A DNA stretch of 64,000 bases from Erysipelothrix sp. HDW6C (GTDB lineage Bacteria; Bacillota_I; Bacilli_A; Erysipelotrichales; Erysipelotrichaceae), in contig NZ_CP049861.1 in assembly GCF_011299615.1 (NCBI RefSeq), positions 1,178,001 through 1,242,000 of the forward strand, written 5' to 3'. The notes under the pieces were generated by a model that saw only the letters and a list, made by a program, of their open reading frames with translations, was not told the origin of the DNA and did no database searches. Positions 37,038-45,539 of the stretch are shown piece by piece (positions within the stretch are counted from its first letter, which is position 1; each line of letters starts with the position of its first letter). The translations under genes and the position numbers were made by a program.

Positions 37038-37063
37038 ACAAGTCGGAAACGACTTGTTTTTTT
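37038..37063 (+). terminator. Terminator after tRNA-Ala copy 1
   Basis: ACAAGTCG-GAAA-CGACTTGT followed by six T. Confidence 0.88.
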
Positions 37064-37167
37064 ATGCTTATACAAGAAGCCTGCATTTCTTATCCGTATC
37101 TCTAACTGAATGCCGGTCAATTGGTCATGTCATGAAATATGCGATTTTTGTTATAAACGGAAATTAA

Positions 37168-37219
37168 TTGTGCAAATTCATACAAAACTTACAATATGAA
37201 GATTATGTTTGTTTATAAA
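37168..37219 (+). promoter_or_regulatory. Candidate promoter and inverted repeat upstream of the WxL locus
   Basis: TTGTGC (37168-37173), 16-base spacer, TACAAT (37190-37195) is the best promoter match. Downstream, TATGTTT and AAACATA form a 7-bp inverted repeat with a six-base spacer, a possible operator. Weak evidence. Confidence 0.35.
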
Positions 37220-37318
37220 CATATGCAAATAAAGCGTATTACTGTAAAGTGAAGTATGTGGCCAAACGGTATTATACAAAAAATGATTTACCGCATAATC
37301 ACCAGAGGAGGAAATGTA

Positions 37319-38005
37319 ATGAAAAAAATTACACGCTTATTTGCAGCATTAGCTGTTCTACTGACTGTATCAACAGTTGTATCCGCAGATGAAAACGGAG
37401 GATCAGAGACATCCACAGCATCTGTATCATTTATAGCAAATGAAGGACCAACCAAACCAGTCAATCCAATTGATCCAACAGATCCAGTATTGCCAGAAAC
37501 TGACGAGGAAAACAAAGAAACTGAAATGGCAGGTCCACTAAGTCTTGATGTGGTTCCAAACCTTGGTTTCGGACAACAAAAAATCACAGGTTCTATTGAA
37601 ACATATGAAACAACAAACCTTGTACCTTATATCCAAGTAACGGATACACGTGGTACGATGACAGGATGGACTGTTTCTGCACAATTAACAAACTTCACTT
37701 CAGGTGACGAAACAATTGATAATGCACGTTTAACATTTGGAAACTCTGTTATCAAAACATCAAATACAAATGACACAAACCGTCCAACTTCCGCAACAAG
37801 TGTTACACTTGTATCCGGTTCAGAAGCAAAAACAATGATGAATGCTTCAGCAGGTAATGGTATGGGTACATGGTTAAACACATGGTTAGCAAATGCACAA
37901 ACTGATGCAACAAATAGCAATGTTACTTTAGATGTTGAAACATCACAAGCAAAAGCATTGGCTTACGAAGCAACAATCAACTGGACGCTTTCAGTAGCGC
38001 CTTAA
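37319..38005 (+). CDS. WxL-domain surface protein (small)
   Basis: 228 residues from ATG at 37319 (MKKITRLFAA), with GAGGAGGA upstream; a frame extension to 37256 lacks a ribosome site. Signal peptide ends near VVSA-DENG (residue 24). A Pro/Asp-rich linker (NPIDPTDPVLPETDEE) leads into a WxL domain whose two signature tryptophan motifs are GWTVSA mid-protein and NWTLSVAP at the very C-terminus (W222-x-L224). WxL domains bind peptidoglycan non-covalently, so the protein is secreted and held on the wall. First gene of a three-gene WxL locus. Confidence 0.88.
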   Translation: MKKITRLFAALAVLLTVSTVVSADENGGSETSTASVSFIANEGPTKPVNPIDPTDPVLPETDEENKETEMAGPLSLDVVPNLGFGQQKITGSIETYETTNLVPYIQVTDTRGTMTGWTVSAQLTNFTSGDETIDNARLTFGNSVIKTSNTNDTNRPTSATSVTLVSGSEAKTMMNASAGNGMGTWLNTWLANAQTDATNSNVTLDVETSQAKALAYEATINWTLSVAP

Positions 38006-38024
38006 TAGAAATGAGGGGATGACA

Positions 38025-39065
38025 ATGTCATTAAAAAACAAAATTAAAACAATCTTATCACTGCTAATGGTATTTATGGCTGTGGTTGTGAGTCCGATAA
38101 GCGCTGATGCTTATCGTGACTTCACGATTGCCGCGATAATTCCAGAAAATCAAATCAATAAAAGTGTCGACTATTTTGATTTGATGATGACACCGAATCA
38201 AGAACAAGTCGTCAATATTACAATCGAGAATAAAGGAAGCGAGACAATGGTGGCAACCCTTGATCTTAACAATGCTTCAACAGGTAACAATGGAAGTAAG
38301 CAATACATGATTGCGGTTGAACCCGATTCGAGTATGAAAACACCACTTACATCAATTGCGACCCTTGTCGATACGGAAATTGAAGTCAAACCCGGTGAAA
38401 CAAAAAATGCAAGCATTCGTATTAAAATGCCTGCCACTGAACAAGATGGTGTGATTCTTGGAGGCGTTGCTGTTAAAGCCAATACATTAACAGATAAAGA
38501 AACAGACTCTGACCAAGGATTATCAATTAGTAATCAACTATCATACCTGATTGGTCTGCAACTTAGAACAAACAATAATGCCGTCGATCGAAACCTAAAT
38601 CTATTAAAGGTTGATACAGCATTGATTGATTTCAATCCAAGCATTATTGCGTCCATTCAAAATGACATGCCAATTCAGATGAATGACATCTCAATTGTTG
38701 GGAGTGTTAACAAACAAGGGACACAAGAGTCCGTCGCAACAGTGAATGTATCCAATGCAAGTATCATGCCAAATACGAATTTTAATGTCGTATATGCTCC
38801 AAACAACGGTAATTTAAAACCGGGAGTGTATGATGTGAAACTTCGCATTATTCATGACACTGATGGGAAAACGTGGGAATGGGACGAAACTTTGACAATT
38901 GAGTCCGAAGATGCAAGTGATATTAATGATCAAGCTATCTTCAACAAGAATGATGTCAACTATCTAGCGATTATAATTATCGCAATTCTAGTACTTATTG
39001 TTGTTCTATTATTTATCTTAATTTGGAAACGACGTAAAAAAGACGATAATAAAGAAGTCAAATAG
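38025..39065 (+). CDS. WxL-locus anchor protein (DUF916 + DUF3324 domains)
   Basis: 346 residues from ATG at 38025, seven bases after GAGGGG (an ATG at 38019 is too close to the ribosome site). Signal peptide, then the peptidoglycan-binding DUF916 domain (FTIAAIIPENQINKSVDYFDL, NITIENKGSE, ASIRIKMP), the host-binding DUF3324 domain, and a C-terminal TM helix with a KRRKK cytoplasmic tail. Such proteins partner WxL proteins on the Gram-positive surface, often in adhesion or polysaccharide-use complexes. Confidence 0.88.
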   Translation: MSLKNKIKTILSLLMVFMAVVVSPISADAYRDFTIAAIIPENQINKSVDYFDLMMTPNQEQVVNITIENKGSETMVATLDLNNASTGNNGSKQYMIAVEPDSSMKTPLTSIATLVDTEIEVKPGETKNASIRIKMPATEQDGVILGGVAVKANTLTDKETDSDQGLSISNQLSYLIGLQLRTNNNAVDRNLNLLKVDTALIDFNPSIIASIQNDMPIQMNDISIVGSVNKQGTQESVATVNVSNASIMPNTNFNVVYAPNNGNLKPGVYDVKLRIIHDTDGKTWEWDETLTIESEDASDINDQAIFNKNDVNYLAIIIIAILVLIVVLLFILIWKRRKKDDNKEVK

Positions 39066-39082
39066 AAAGAGGAGGTCAGTAT

Positions 39083-41827
39083 ATGAATAAAATCACACAA
39101 AAATTGATTATACCGTTATTTGCAATTGCGCTGGTAATCACAGTATCTGTGGCATATGCTGATGAAAACTCAATCTACGATACGGAAGAAATCACATCTG
39201 AGGCAAACACCTGTTCGCCTCATGATGTGATTTCTGGCGTTGAAAAGGATGAGTTAACGGAATGCGTTGAGCCTGATTCTAATCCTGAAGCAATAGAGGA
39301 AACAGATATTATTGAACAAGATGATTCCTTGACAGACGAAGTTAATCAGACACAAATTCAAGAAGATGGTGTTGATGAAGTATTAGCGGATCAGGATGTG
39401 ACTTCATTAAGCGTTGAACAAAGAGCAGGAACCCCTGTTTATGTTACAAACTTTGCTGAATTAAAGTCAGTTATTATAAATCAACCGACTGTAGATAGCA
39501 TTGTTTTAGGCGGTGATATCCAGTTTCCTACCAATGGTGGTATTACGATTCCAGCAAATCGTGTCTCATTTGTTATTGATGGGAAGGATCCATTTACAGG
39601 GATTAACCATACAATTAATGAAGGAAGGGTGTCAGGGACCCTCGTAGCATTCGCAATTACTTCGACGATGCCATCTGAATTTACAATGGAAATTAAAAAT
39701 GCAAATATTTATGGCCAAAGCTACTATGGAACTGTGTATGTTGCCGATTCGATTCGGAATGTAAACATTGCTTATACAAATGTTTACTATAATGGGCCAC
39801 AAATGATTTTCAATCGTAATGGTCGTTTAACGCTAGATACGGTGTCAATTGAATCAGCTGCAACAGGGTATGCAGCTGAAGCGCAAGAAATTGGTGAAAT
39901 CAATTCAGTATTATACAAAGGTGTAAATTTAATCAAGTTTGAACGTACAAATGGGTATGGAATGTTTCAATTTACAGGAAATCAACCGACGAGTACTGCT
40001 GCTGAGAATTCTAAAACGAAAATATCAACGAACCGATTCTATTTATCGAAGTTTAATGGCAGTTACATTGCAGATTTTGAAGGTGAGAGGAATTCAGTAT
40101 TTGAGTTTGAAAGTCATGGAACAAATACTTATCCAATTTTTGAAGCACGAGATATTTTCTTAAATAGTGCTGAATTAAGTGTACGTCAAAGCGTGATGCA
40201 ACGAAACTATATGGTCTTAATTAGTGGTGAATTAGTTGCGATGGACGGAAGTATATTACAGGTTGATTACACAGGACCTGCAGTAACAGGAGCTTCAATT
40301 TATCCATCAATCGCCCAAACTGGTCTAAATGCGACTTTGATTGATTCGAAGATAATTTATTATAGTACACAAGCAAATCCACGAGTTGCCATTGATCTTG
40401 GGGAGACTCGTATGAGGGGATCTTCGATTAATATTTATGCATCAAAAGTACAAAATGTAGGAATAACTGGTGGTATTTTTTCAACAAAGACAATTCGCAT
40501 GGTAGAGTCAAAAGTTAATATAGTCGCTGATGATGCATATAAAATGTTTCTTATACGTAATGCAAATGGTTTAATTGGGATGGATAATTCTGTAATCGAT
40601 ATACAAGTCCAGACTGCTTATGCAACTGATTCTATCATTCAACTTAACTCACCATTAACGATTAACGACGGATCTGAACTTAGTTTTGTCATGCAGGGGG
40701 GATCAAAACCTACTACAATTGTTCAAACAACAGGACTTCTTGATGTTCAGTCTGGTGGAATATTCCGAATTGCAGCTTTAACTGGATCAATCGGATCCTT
40801 CGTTGAAGTTACAGGCACGGCTCCAAAGTTATTAATTGATAATCCTGAGATATTTCTACTCTTTGGGAATGCTGTATGGGATAGAATGTTTACTAATACT
40901 GCTGTAATTAATTATGATATTAAATCACAACAAATTAATACATGGAAAATCTCTAATCCCAATCTGACAATCGCTGGTACAAAAGAGGACACACCAACAT
41001 TCTCTTTTATGAAAAAAGACCGTAGTAATATGAATATCTATGGTGAACTTCGAGCAAATATGAGCTTTACCGTAAACTCCAATTATGTAAGTGGAATTGA
41101 TAAGCTGAACCCAAGTGGAAATCTATCCTTCAATCGCGCGGATACACAAGTTCTCGCAATTGGTGGAATGAGACTCACAACAGATGAAGTAAACGAGCGT
41201 GATACTCAGATATCTGGGTTAACTGAACCATTTGCGGAAGTTATTGTAACGTATCGTCCGCGTGGTAGTGAGGTTAATGAAATCCAAAATGGTGTAGCAG
41301 ATGCGGATGGTAAGTTTGTGTTCATAACTCCAGAACTGTCCAAGGAATCGTACTCAGTAAGTGTATATGGTCAATTCTTATTAAACACTGTTGAGTTTGA
41401 TATTATTCCGCGCATCGGTGATCTACGTCTTGAAGATGTTCCAAAATCAATGTCATTTGGACTCCAGTCAATCCCATCAACATACTCAATTCTTAATCGA
41501 ACTGAGCTAGATTGGGGAATTACAATTTTCGATGATCGTAGCGATATTGCTCATTGGGAGTTGTATGTTGTTGTTCAAGACTTGAAACCAACAGATACTA
41601 CAAAGCCAACAATTGTAAACTCGTTTGTATATGTTGATGACTCTGGAATTACAAATCAATTGACTCAAGCAATACCTTATAAAATTACCAATTCAAATGG
41701 ATCGGAAACACAAAGAGTGTCATGGTCGAGTAATCGTGGTGTACTTCTCGGTGTTGGTCCCGAACAAGTTTCAAGTGAAACGGATTATAATGGCGAATTG
41801 CAATGGGTACTTCAATCTGCACCCTAA
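39083..41827 (+). CDS. Large WxL-domain surface protein with adhesive beta-helix-like region
   Basis: 914 residues. Signal peptide (to about residue 28, AYADENS), an acidic low-complexity stretch (roughly 30-115), then a long repetitive region starting TPVYVTNFAELKSVI that looks like the pectate-lyase-like adhesive module of WxL and Lactobacillales surface proteins. Next a short Ig-like segment (ISGLTEPFAEVIVTYRPRG) and a C-terminal WxL domain: LDWGITIFDD and final QWVLQSAP (W908-x-L910). It is probably the effector of the locus, displayed with the two preceding proteins. Ligand unknown. Confidence 0.85.
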   Translation: MNKITQKLIIPLFAIALVITVSVAYADENSIYDTEEITSEANTCSPHDVISGVEKDELTECVEPDSNPEAIEETDIIEQDDSLTDEVNQTQIQEDGVDEVLADQDVTSLSVEQRAGTPVYVTNFAELKSVIINQPTVDSIVLGGDIQFPTNGGITIPANRVSFVIDGKDPFTGINHTINEGRVSGTLVAFAITSTMPSEFTMEIKNANIYGQSYYGTVYVADSIRNVNIAYTNVYYNGPQMIFNRNGRLTLDTVSIESAATGYAAEAQEIGEINSVLYKGVNLIKFERTNGYGMFQFTGNQPTSTAAENSKTKISTNRFYLSKFNGSYIADFEGERNSVFEFESHGTNTYPIFEARDIFLNSAELSVRQSVMQRNYMVLISGELVAMDGSILQVDYTGPAVTGASIYPSIAQTGLNATLIDSKIIYYSTQANPRVAIDLGETRMRGSSINIYASKVQNVGITGGIFSTKTIRMVESKVNIVADDAYKMFLIRNANGLIGMDNSVIDIQVQTAYATDSIIQLNSPLTINDGSELSFVMQGGSKPTTIVQTTGLLDVQSGGIFRIAALTGSIGSFVEVTGTAPKLLIDNPEIFLLFGNAVWDRMFTNTAVINYDIKSQQINTWKISNPNLTIAGTKEDTPTFSFMKKDRSNMNIYGELRANMSFTVNSNYVSGIDKLNPSGNLSFNRADTQVLAIGGMRLTTDEVNERDTQISGLTEPFAEVIVTYRPRGSEVNEIQNGVADADGKFVFITPELSKESYSVSVYGQFLLNTVEFDIIPRIGDLRLEDVPKSMSFGLQSIPSTYSILNRTELDWGITIFDDRSDIAHWELYVVVQDLKPTDTTKPTIVNSFVYVDDSGITNQLTQAIPYKITNSNGSETQRVSWSSNRGVLLGVGPEQVSSETDYNGELQWVLQSAP

Positions 41828-41835
41828 AAACATAG

Positions 41836-41861
41836 AAAACTGCTAAATCGGCAGTTTTTTT
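41836..41861 (+). terminator. Terminator of the WxL locus
   Basis: AAAACTGC / GCAGTTTT stem with seven-base loop followed by T run, eight bases after the stop. Confidence 0.85.
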
Positions 41862-41963
41862 ATATTTCAACACAAAACAATTTGCATTTCACATAATCTA
41901 ATTATCTTTTAAGTTTCACAGACTAACACATGCTTTTCACGCACTTATAGCGTTTGTTTTGCA

Positions 41964-42022
41964 ATGTAAGTGTTACATCAAGACTGTAAACTTTTACATT
42001 AACGAAATGTAAAAGTTTACAG
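41964..42022 (+). promoter_or_regulatory. Operator cluster upstream of opp operon
   Basis: Palindrome ATGTAA-GTG-TTACAT (41964-41978), then a perfect inverted repeat with 17-base arms and a five-base loop (41984-42022). Each arm of the latter is itself a TGTAAA...TTTACA type site, so three similar palindromic sites lie within 60 bases. A dedicated repressor or activator is likely; which family binds is unknown. Confidence 0.6.
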
Positions 42023-42033
42023 AAAATGAATAT

Positions 42034-42063
42034 ATTGCTTGCAAGCAATCATTTCTTTATGCT
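42034..42063 (+). promoter_or_regulatory. opp promoter with overlapping palindrome
   Basis: -35 TTGCTT (42035-42040), 17-base spacer, -10 TATGCT (42058-42063). A perfect 16-bp palindrome ATTGCTTGCAAGCAAT (42034-42049) covers the -35, a classic place for a repressor. Confidence 0.5.
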
Positions 42064-42093
42064 AATCTGTAAAAAACGAAAGGGGATCAATAT

Positions 42094-43632
42094 ATGAGAT
42101 TTCGAAAAAGTAAGTTAGTTTTAGTGTTAGTTACACTGGGTGTATTTCTAACAGCGTGTAGCACTGGAGGAGGGGGAACAGGTGGTAAGGATACCTTGAC
42201 TGTTGCTTCCAGTGCAGATGCTGTAACCTTTGACATTCAGAATACAAATGACCAAGCAACGACTCGTGTTGCGCGTCAAATGTATGAGCCCTTGATTCAA
42301 CAAAACGATGCACTGGAACTTGTACCAGGTCTTGCAGAGTCATGGACTGCCCTTGACGATACTACGTATGAATTTAAATTGAAGAAAGATGTAAAATTCC
42401 ACAACGGAGAACCTTTTACAGCAAAAGATGTTGAGTACACAATGAAACGTGCCGCTGAGTCAGAACAGATTGGCCATATTGTTGGAGAACTTGATGTAAG
42501 TAAAATTAAAGTTGTAGATGACTATACAATTCAATTGGGAACTAAAGAGCCGTTTGGACCATTCTTAACACATCTTGCGCATCCTGCTACAGCAATTCTT
42601 AATGAGAAGGCTGTTACTGAAGGCGGAGAGGATTATGGAACAAATCCTGTTGGAACAGGACCTTATAAATTTGCGAGCTGGATTGCCGGAAGTGAAATCA
42701 ACGTTGAACGTTTCGAAGATTACCATGGAACACCAGGAGCAACTGAAAAGATTAAGTTCAAAGTTATTAAAGAGAACTCAGTTCGCCTAATCTCTTTAGA
42801 AACCGGTGAAATCGATATTGCATACGATATTGCACCGTCTGACATCGCAAAAGTTGAAGAGAACAAAGACTTAACGATGTTAAAAGATCCAAACTTGTCT
42901 ACAGGATATATTGGATTCAATGTTCAAAGCGATACACCAATTAAAGATGTTAAAGTAAGACAAGCAATTAACTACGCAATTGATGTCGATGCAATTTTAA
43001 GCACTGTTTACCAAGGTGTTGGTTCTAAAGCGAATGGTCCATTGAACCATCTTGTATTTGGAGCTGATAAAAATCCACTTGGATATGAGTATGATGTTGA
43101 GAAGGCAAAAGCACTTCTTACTGAAGCTGGATATCCAACGGGTGGCTTTACACTAAAACTGTATGTTGGTGATAACAATGCCCAACGTATTGCAATTGCC
43201 GAAATCGTTAAAGAGGAACTCTCTAAACTTGGAATTACAGTTGAGATAACACAACTTGAATGGGCAACATATTTGGATGCTACAGGTAAAGGTGAACATG
43301 ATCTCTTTATCCTTGGATGGACAACAATCACAACAGATGCTGATTACGGTCTTTACCCACTCTTCCACTCAAGTGAGTTTGGAAAAGCAGGAAACCGTTC
43401 ATTCTACAAGAACGAACGTGTCGATGAATTACTTGATAAAGGGAAATCAACTGTGAACCCCGATGAGCGACTAGCTATTTACAAAGAAGCTCAAGAGTTA
43501 ATCAGTGTTGATGCACCTTGGATTTTCGTCAATGATGGTGAAAACGATACTGCAATTAGCAATAAAGTAAAAGGATTCGCACATCATCCATCAGGATCAC
43601 ATTTCCTAAGTGGTGTAAGCGTCGAAGATTAG
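42094..43632 (+). CDS. Oligopeptide/dipeptide ABC transporter substrate-binding lipoprotein
   Basis: 512 residues. Lipoprotein signal with lipobox FLTAC-S (Cys near residue 22) and a Gly-rich linker, then the SBP family 5 fold: VARQMYEPLIQQN, the KDVKFHNGEPFTAKDVEYTMKR block and VRQAINYAID. It captures peptides (or glutathione-like or metal-ligand compounds) outside the membrane. It begins 31 bases after the -10, with AAAGGGGA as ribosome site, and is followed by a partial terminator. Confidence 0.9.
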   Translation: MRFRKSKLVLVLVTLGVFLTACSTGGGGTGGKDTLTVASSADAVTFDIQNTNDQATTRVARQMYEPLIQQNDALELVPGLAESWTALDDTTYEFKLKKDVKFHNGEPFTAKDVEYTMKRAAESEQIGHIVGELDVSKIKVVDDYTIQLGTKEPFGPFLTHLAHPATAILNEKAVTEGGEDYGTNPVGTGPYKFASWIAGSEINVERFEDYHGTPGATEKIKFKVIKENSVRLISLETGEIDIAYDIAPSDIAKVEENKDLTMLKDPNLSTGYIGFNVQSDTPIKDVKVRQAINYAIDVDAILSTVYQGVGSKANGPLNHLVFGADKNPLGYEYDVEKAKALLTEAGYPTGGFTLKLYVGDNNAQRIAIAEIVKEELSKLGITVEITQLEWATYLDATGKGEHDLFILGWTTITTDADYGLYPLFHSSEFGKAGNRSFYKNERVDELLDKGKSTVNPDERLAIYKEAQELISVDAPWIFVNDGENDTAISNKVKGFAHHPSGSHFLSGVSVED

Positions 43633-43651
43633 ATACTACTATAAAGAACGT

Positions 43652-43681
43652 TGGGGTCAAATTCAGTTTGACCCCACTTTT
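43652..43681 (+). terminator. Intra-operon terminator between SBP and permease genes
   Basis: TGGGGTCAAA-TTCAG-TTTGACCCCA, a perfect 10-bp stem, then CTTTT. Likely leaky, so the binding protein is made in excess over the transporter. Confidence 0.8.
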
Positions 43682-43701
43682 ATAAATTAAGAGGTGAAAG
43701 T

Positions 43702-44631
43702 ATGCATAAATATATATTCAAAAGACTGCTGTGGGTTATCCCGGTTCTCTTTGGTGTCTCGCTCATAGTTTTTGCAATTATGCATTTCTCTCCGGGGGAT
43801 CCGGCGACGGTTATTCTTGGTGAATCTGCTAAGCCAGAAGCAATTGCGCAACTTCGTGAGCAAATGGGGCTCAATCAACCCTTTATTGTTCAATACTTTA
43901 GGTATATTGGGAATGCCGTATTTAAACTTGATTTGGGACGATCATTTATCAATAATCGTCCTGTGATTGGAGAGATTCTAATTCGACTCCCCAATACGAT
44001 TAAGTTAGCGGGTCTTAGTATTACTTTAGCTGCTATTGTGGGTATTCCGTTGGGTGTTATTGCCTCACGTAAACCCTATTCAGCCCTGGATAATACAACC
44101 ATGTTTGTATCGCTGCTAGGGGTCTCGATGCCAACATTTTGGCAAGGGCTTTTATTGATTCTTGTATTTTCTTTACAATTAAGAATGTTTCCATCGACAG
44201 GATTTGAGACTTGGCAACAAATGGTGTTACCAGTTATTACGTTGGCATCAAGTTCAATAGGATCCATCGCGCGAATTACCCGTTCCAGCATGTTGGATGT
44301 AATGGGACAAGATTTCATTCGTACAGCGAAGGCAAAAGGTATTTCAGAATTTAGAGTGGTCTATGTTCATATCTTAAGAAATGCACTGTTACCAGTAGTT
44401 ACAGTCATTGGATTGCAGTTTGGTTCCTTGCTTGGGGGAGCAGTACTAACGGAATCAATCTTCAGTATCAATGGTTTGGGAACGCTCATGGTAAATGCGA
44501 TTCGACAACGTGATCTCGTTGTGGTTCAAGGTGGCGTTCTATTTATCGCCTTCATCTTCACACTGGTTAATCTTTGCGTCGATGTCTTGTATGCATATAT
44601 TGATCCACGAATTCGCTCACAGTATAAATAG
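43702..44631 (+). CDS. Peptide ABC transporter permease, DppB/OppB type
   Basis: 309 residues with six TM helices; N-terminal KRLLWVIPVLFGVSLIVF, ILGESAKPEAIAQLREQMGLNQP loop and the coupling-helix motif DFIRTAKAKGISEFRVVYVHILRNALLPV. With the OppC-type gene it forms the channel. AAGAGGTGA precedes the ATG. Confidence 0.95.
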   Translation: MHKYIFKRLLWVIPVLFGVSLIVFAIMHFSPGDPATVILGESAKPEAIAQLREQMGLNQPFIVQYFRYIGNAVFKLDLGRSFINNRPVIGEILIRLPNTIKLAGLSITLAAIVGIPLGVIASRKPYSALDNTTMFVSLLGVSMPTFWQGLLLILVFSLQLRMFPSTGFETWQQMVLPVITLASSSIGSIARITRSSMLDVMGQDFIRTAKAKGISEFRVVYVHILRNALLPVVTVIGLQFGSLLGGAVLTESIFSINGLGTLMVNAIRQRDLVVVQGGVLFIAFIFTLVNLCVDVLYAYIDPRIRSQYK

Positions 44632-44640
44632 GGGGTTATT

Positions 44641-45528
44641 ATGTTTAAAAAGAGAAAAGAAAAACTTGATAAACCCATGGCAGCGCCACAAGGTTCAATT
44701 CGAGATATTTGGAATTCATTGTTACGCAATAAACGTGCAGTAGTTGGTTTGGTATTTATTGTTATTCTAATTTTTATTGCCCTTTTTGCAGACTACATTG
44801 CACCGTTTGGGATGACAGAACAAAATTTAAGTAATGCATTGCAACACCCAAACAGTACACATTGGTTGGGTACGGATGCACTTGGACGAGATGTACTGAG
44901 CCGCATCTTATACGGTGCACGTGTCTCTGTAACTATTGGGATTTCAGCAGTTATTATTGCATTGTTTGTTGGTGGATTCTTGGGGCTCATTGCAGGCTAT
45001 TATGGTGGTAAGTTTGATGCGGTCATTATGCGTGTGTGTGATGTATTGCTTTCGATTCCATCAATACTCCTAGCTATCGCAATTGTAGCGTCCTTTGGTT
45101 CCAGCATGCGTAATTTAATTTTGGCCATTGGGATAGGGAATGTTCCAATTTATGCCCGGGTTGTTCGCGCAGCAGTCATGGGTGTTCGCGAAAAACAATT
45201 TATCGAAGCAGCCCATGCACTTGGGGTATCGAATACGAAAATCATGCAACGACACATTCTTCCCAATGTGCTCTCACCCATCATCGTACAAGCAACCATG
45301 GGCGTGGCATCTTCGATACTTTCAGCAGCAGGACTTGGCTTCATCGGCCTTGGAATAGAGGCTTCAGTAGCAGAATGGGGTACAATGTTGAGTTTTGGTC
45401 GCGAATATATTCGAACGCATGCCTACCTCACACTTTACCCAGGACTTGCAATCATGCTAACGATTTTATCCTTCAACCTTTTGGGAGATGGTATTCGTGA
45501 TGCGATTGATCCGAAAATGAGAAACTAG
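44641..45528 (+). CDS. Peptide ABC transporter permease, DppC/OppC type
   Basis: 295 residues; N-terminal cytoplasmic segment, then TM helices with the LGTDALGRDVLSRILYGAR motif and coupling motif FIEAAHALGVSNTKIMQRHILPNVLSPIIVQ. Second half of the membrane channel. Lies nine bases after the OppB-type gene with GGGGG as ribosome site. Confidence 0.95.
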   Translation: MFKKRKEKLDKPMAAPQGSIRDIWNSLLRNKRAVVGLVFIVILIFIALFADYIAPFGMTEQNLSNALQHPNSTHWLGTDALGRDVLSRILYGARVSVTIGISAVIIALFVGGFLGLIAGYYGGKFDAVIMRVCDVLLSIPSILLAIAIVASFGSSMRNLILAIGIGNVPIYARVVRAAVMGVREKQFIEAAHALGVSNTKIMQRHILPNVLSPIIVQATMGVASSILSAAGLGFIGLGIEASVAEWGTMLSFGREYIRTHAYLTLYPGLAIMLTILSFNLLGDGIRDAIDPKMRN

Positions 45529-45539
45529 AGGAGGATACT

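Noticed and set aside
41984-42022. Perfect 17-bp-arm inverted repeat read as a terminator
   Set aside because: No T run follows and it sits upstream of a promoter and a start; an operator is more likely.
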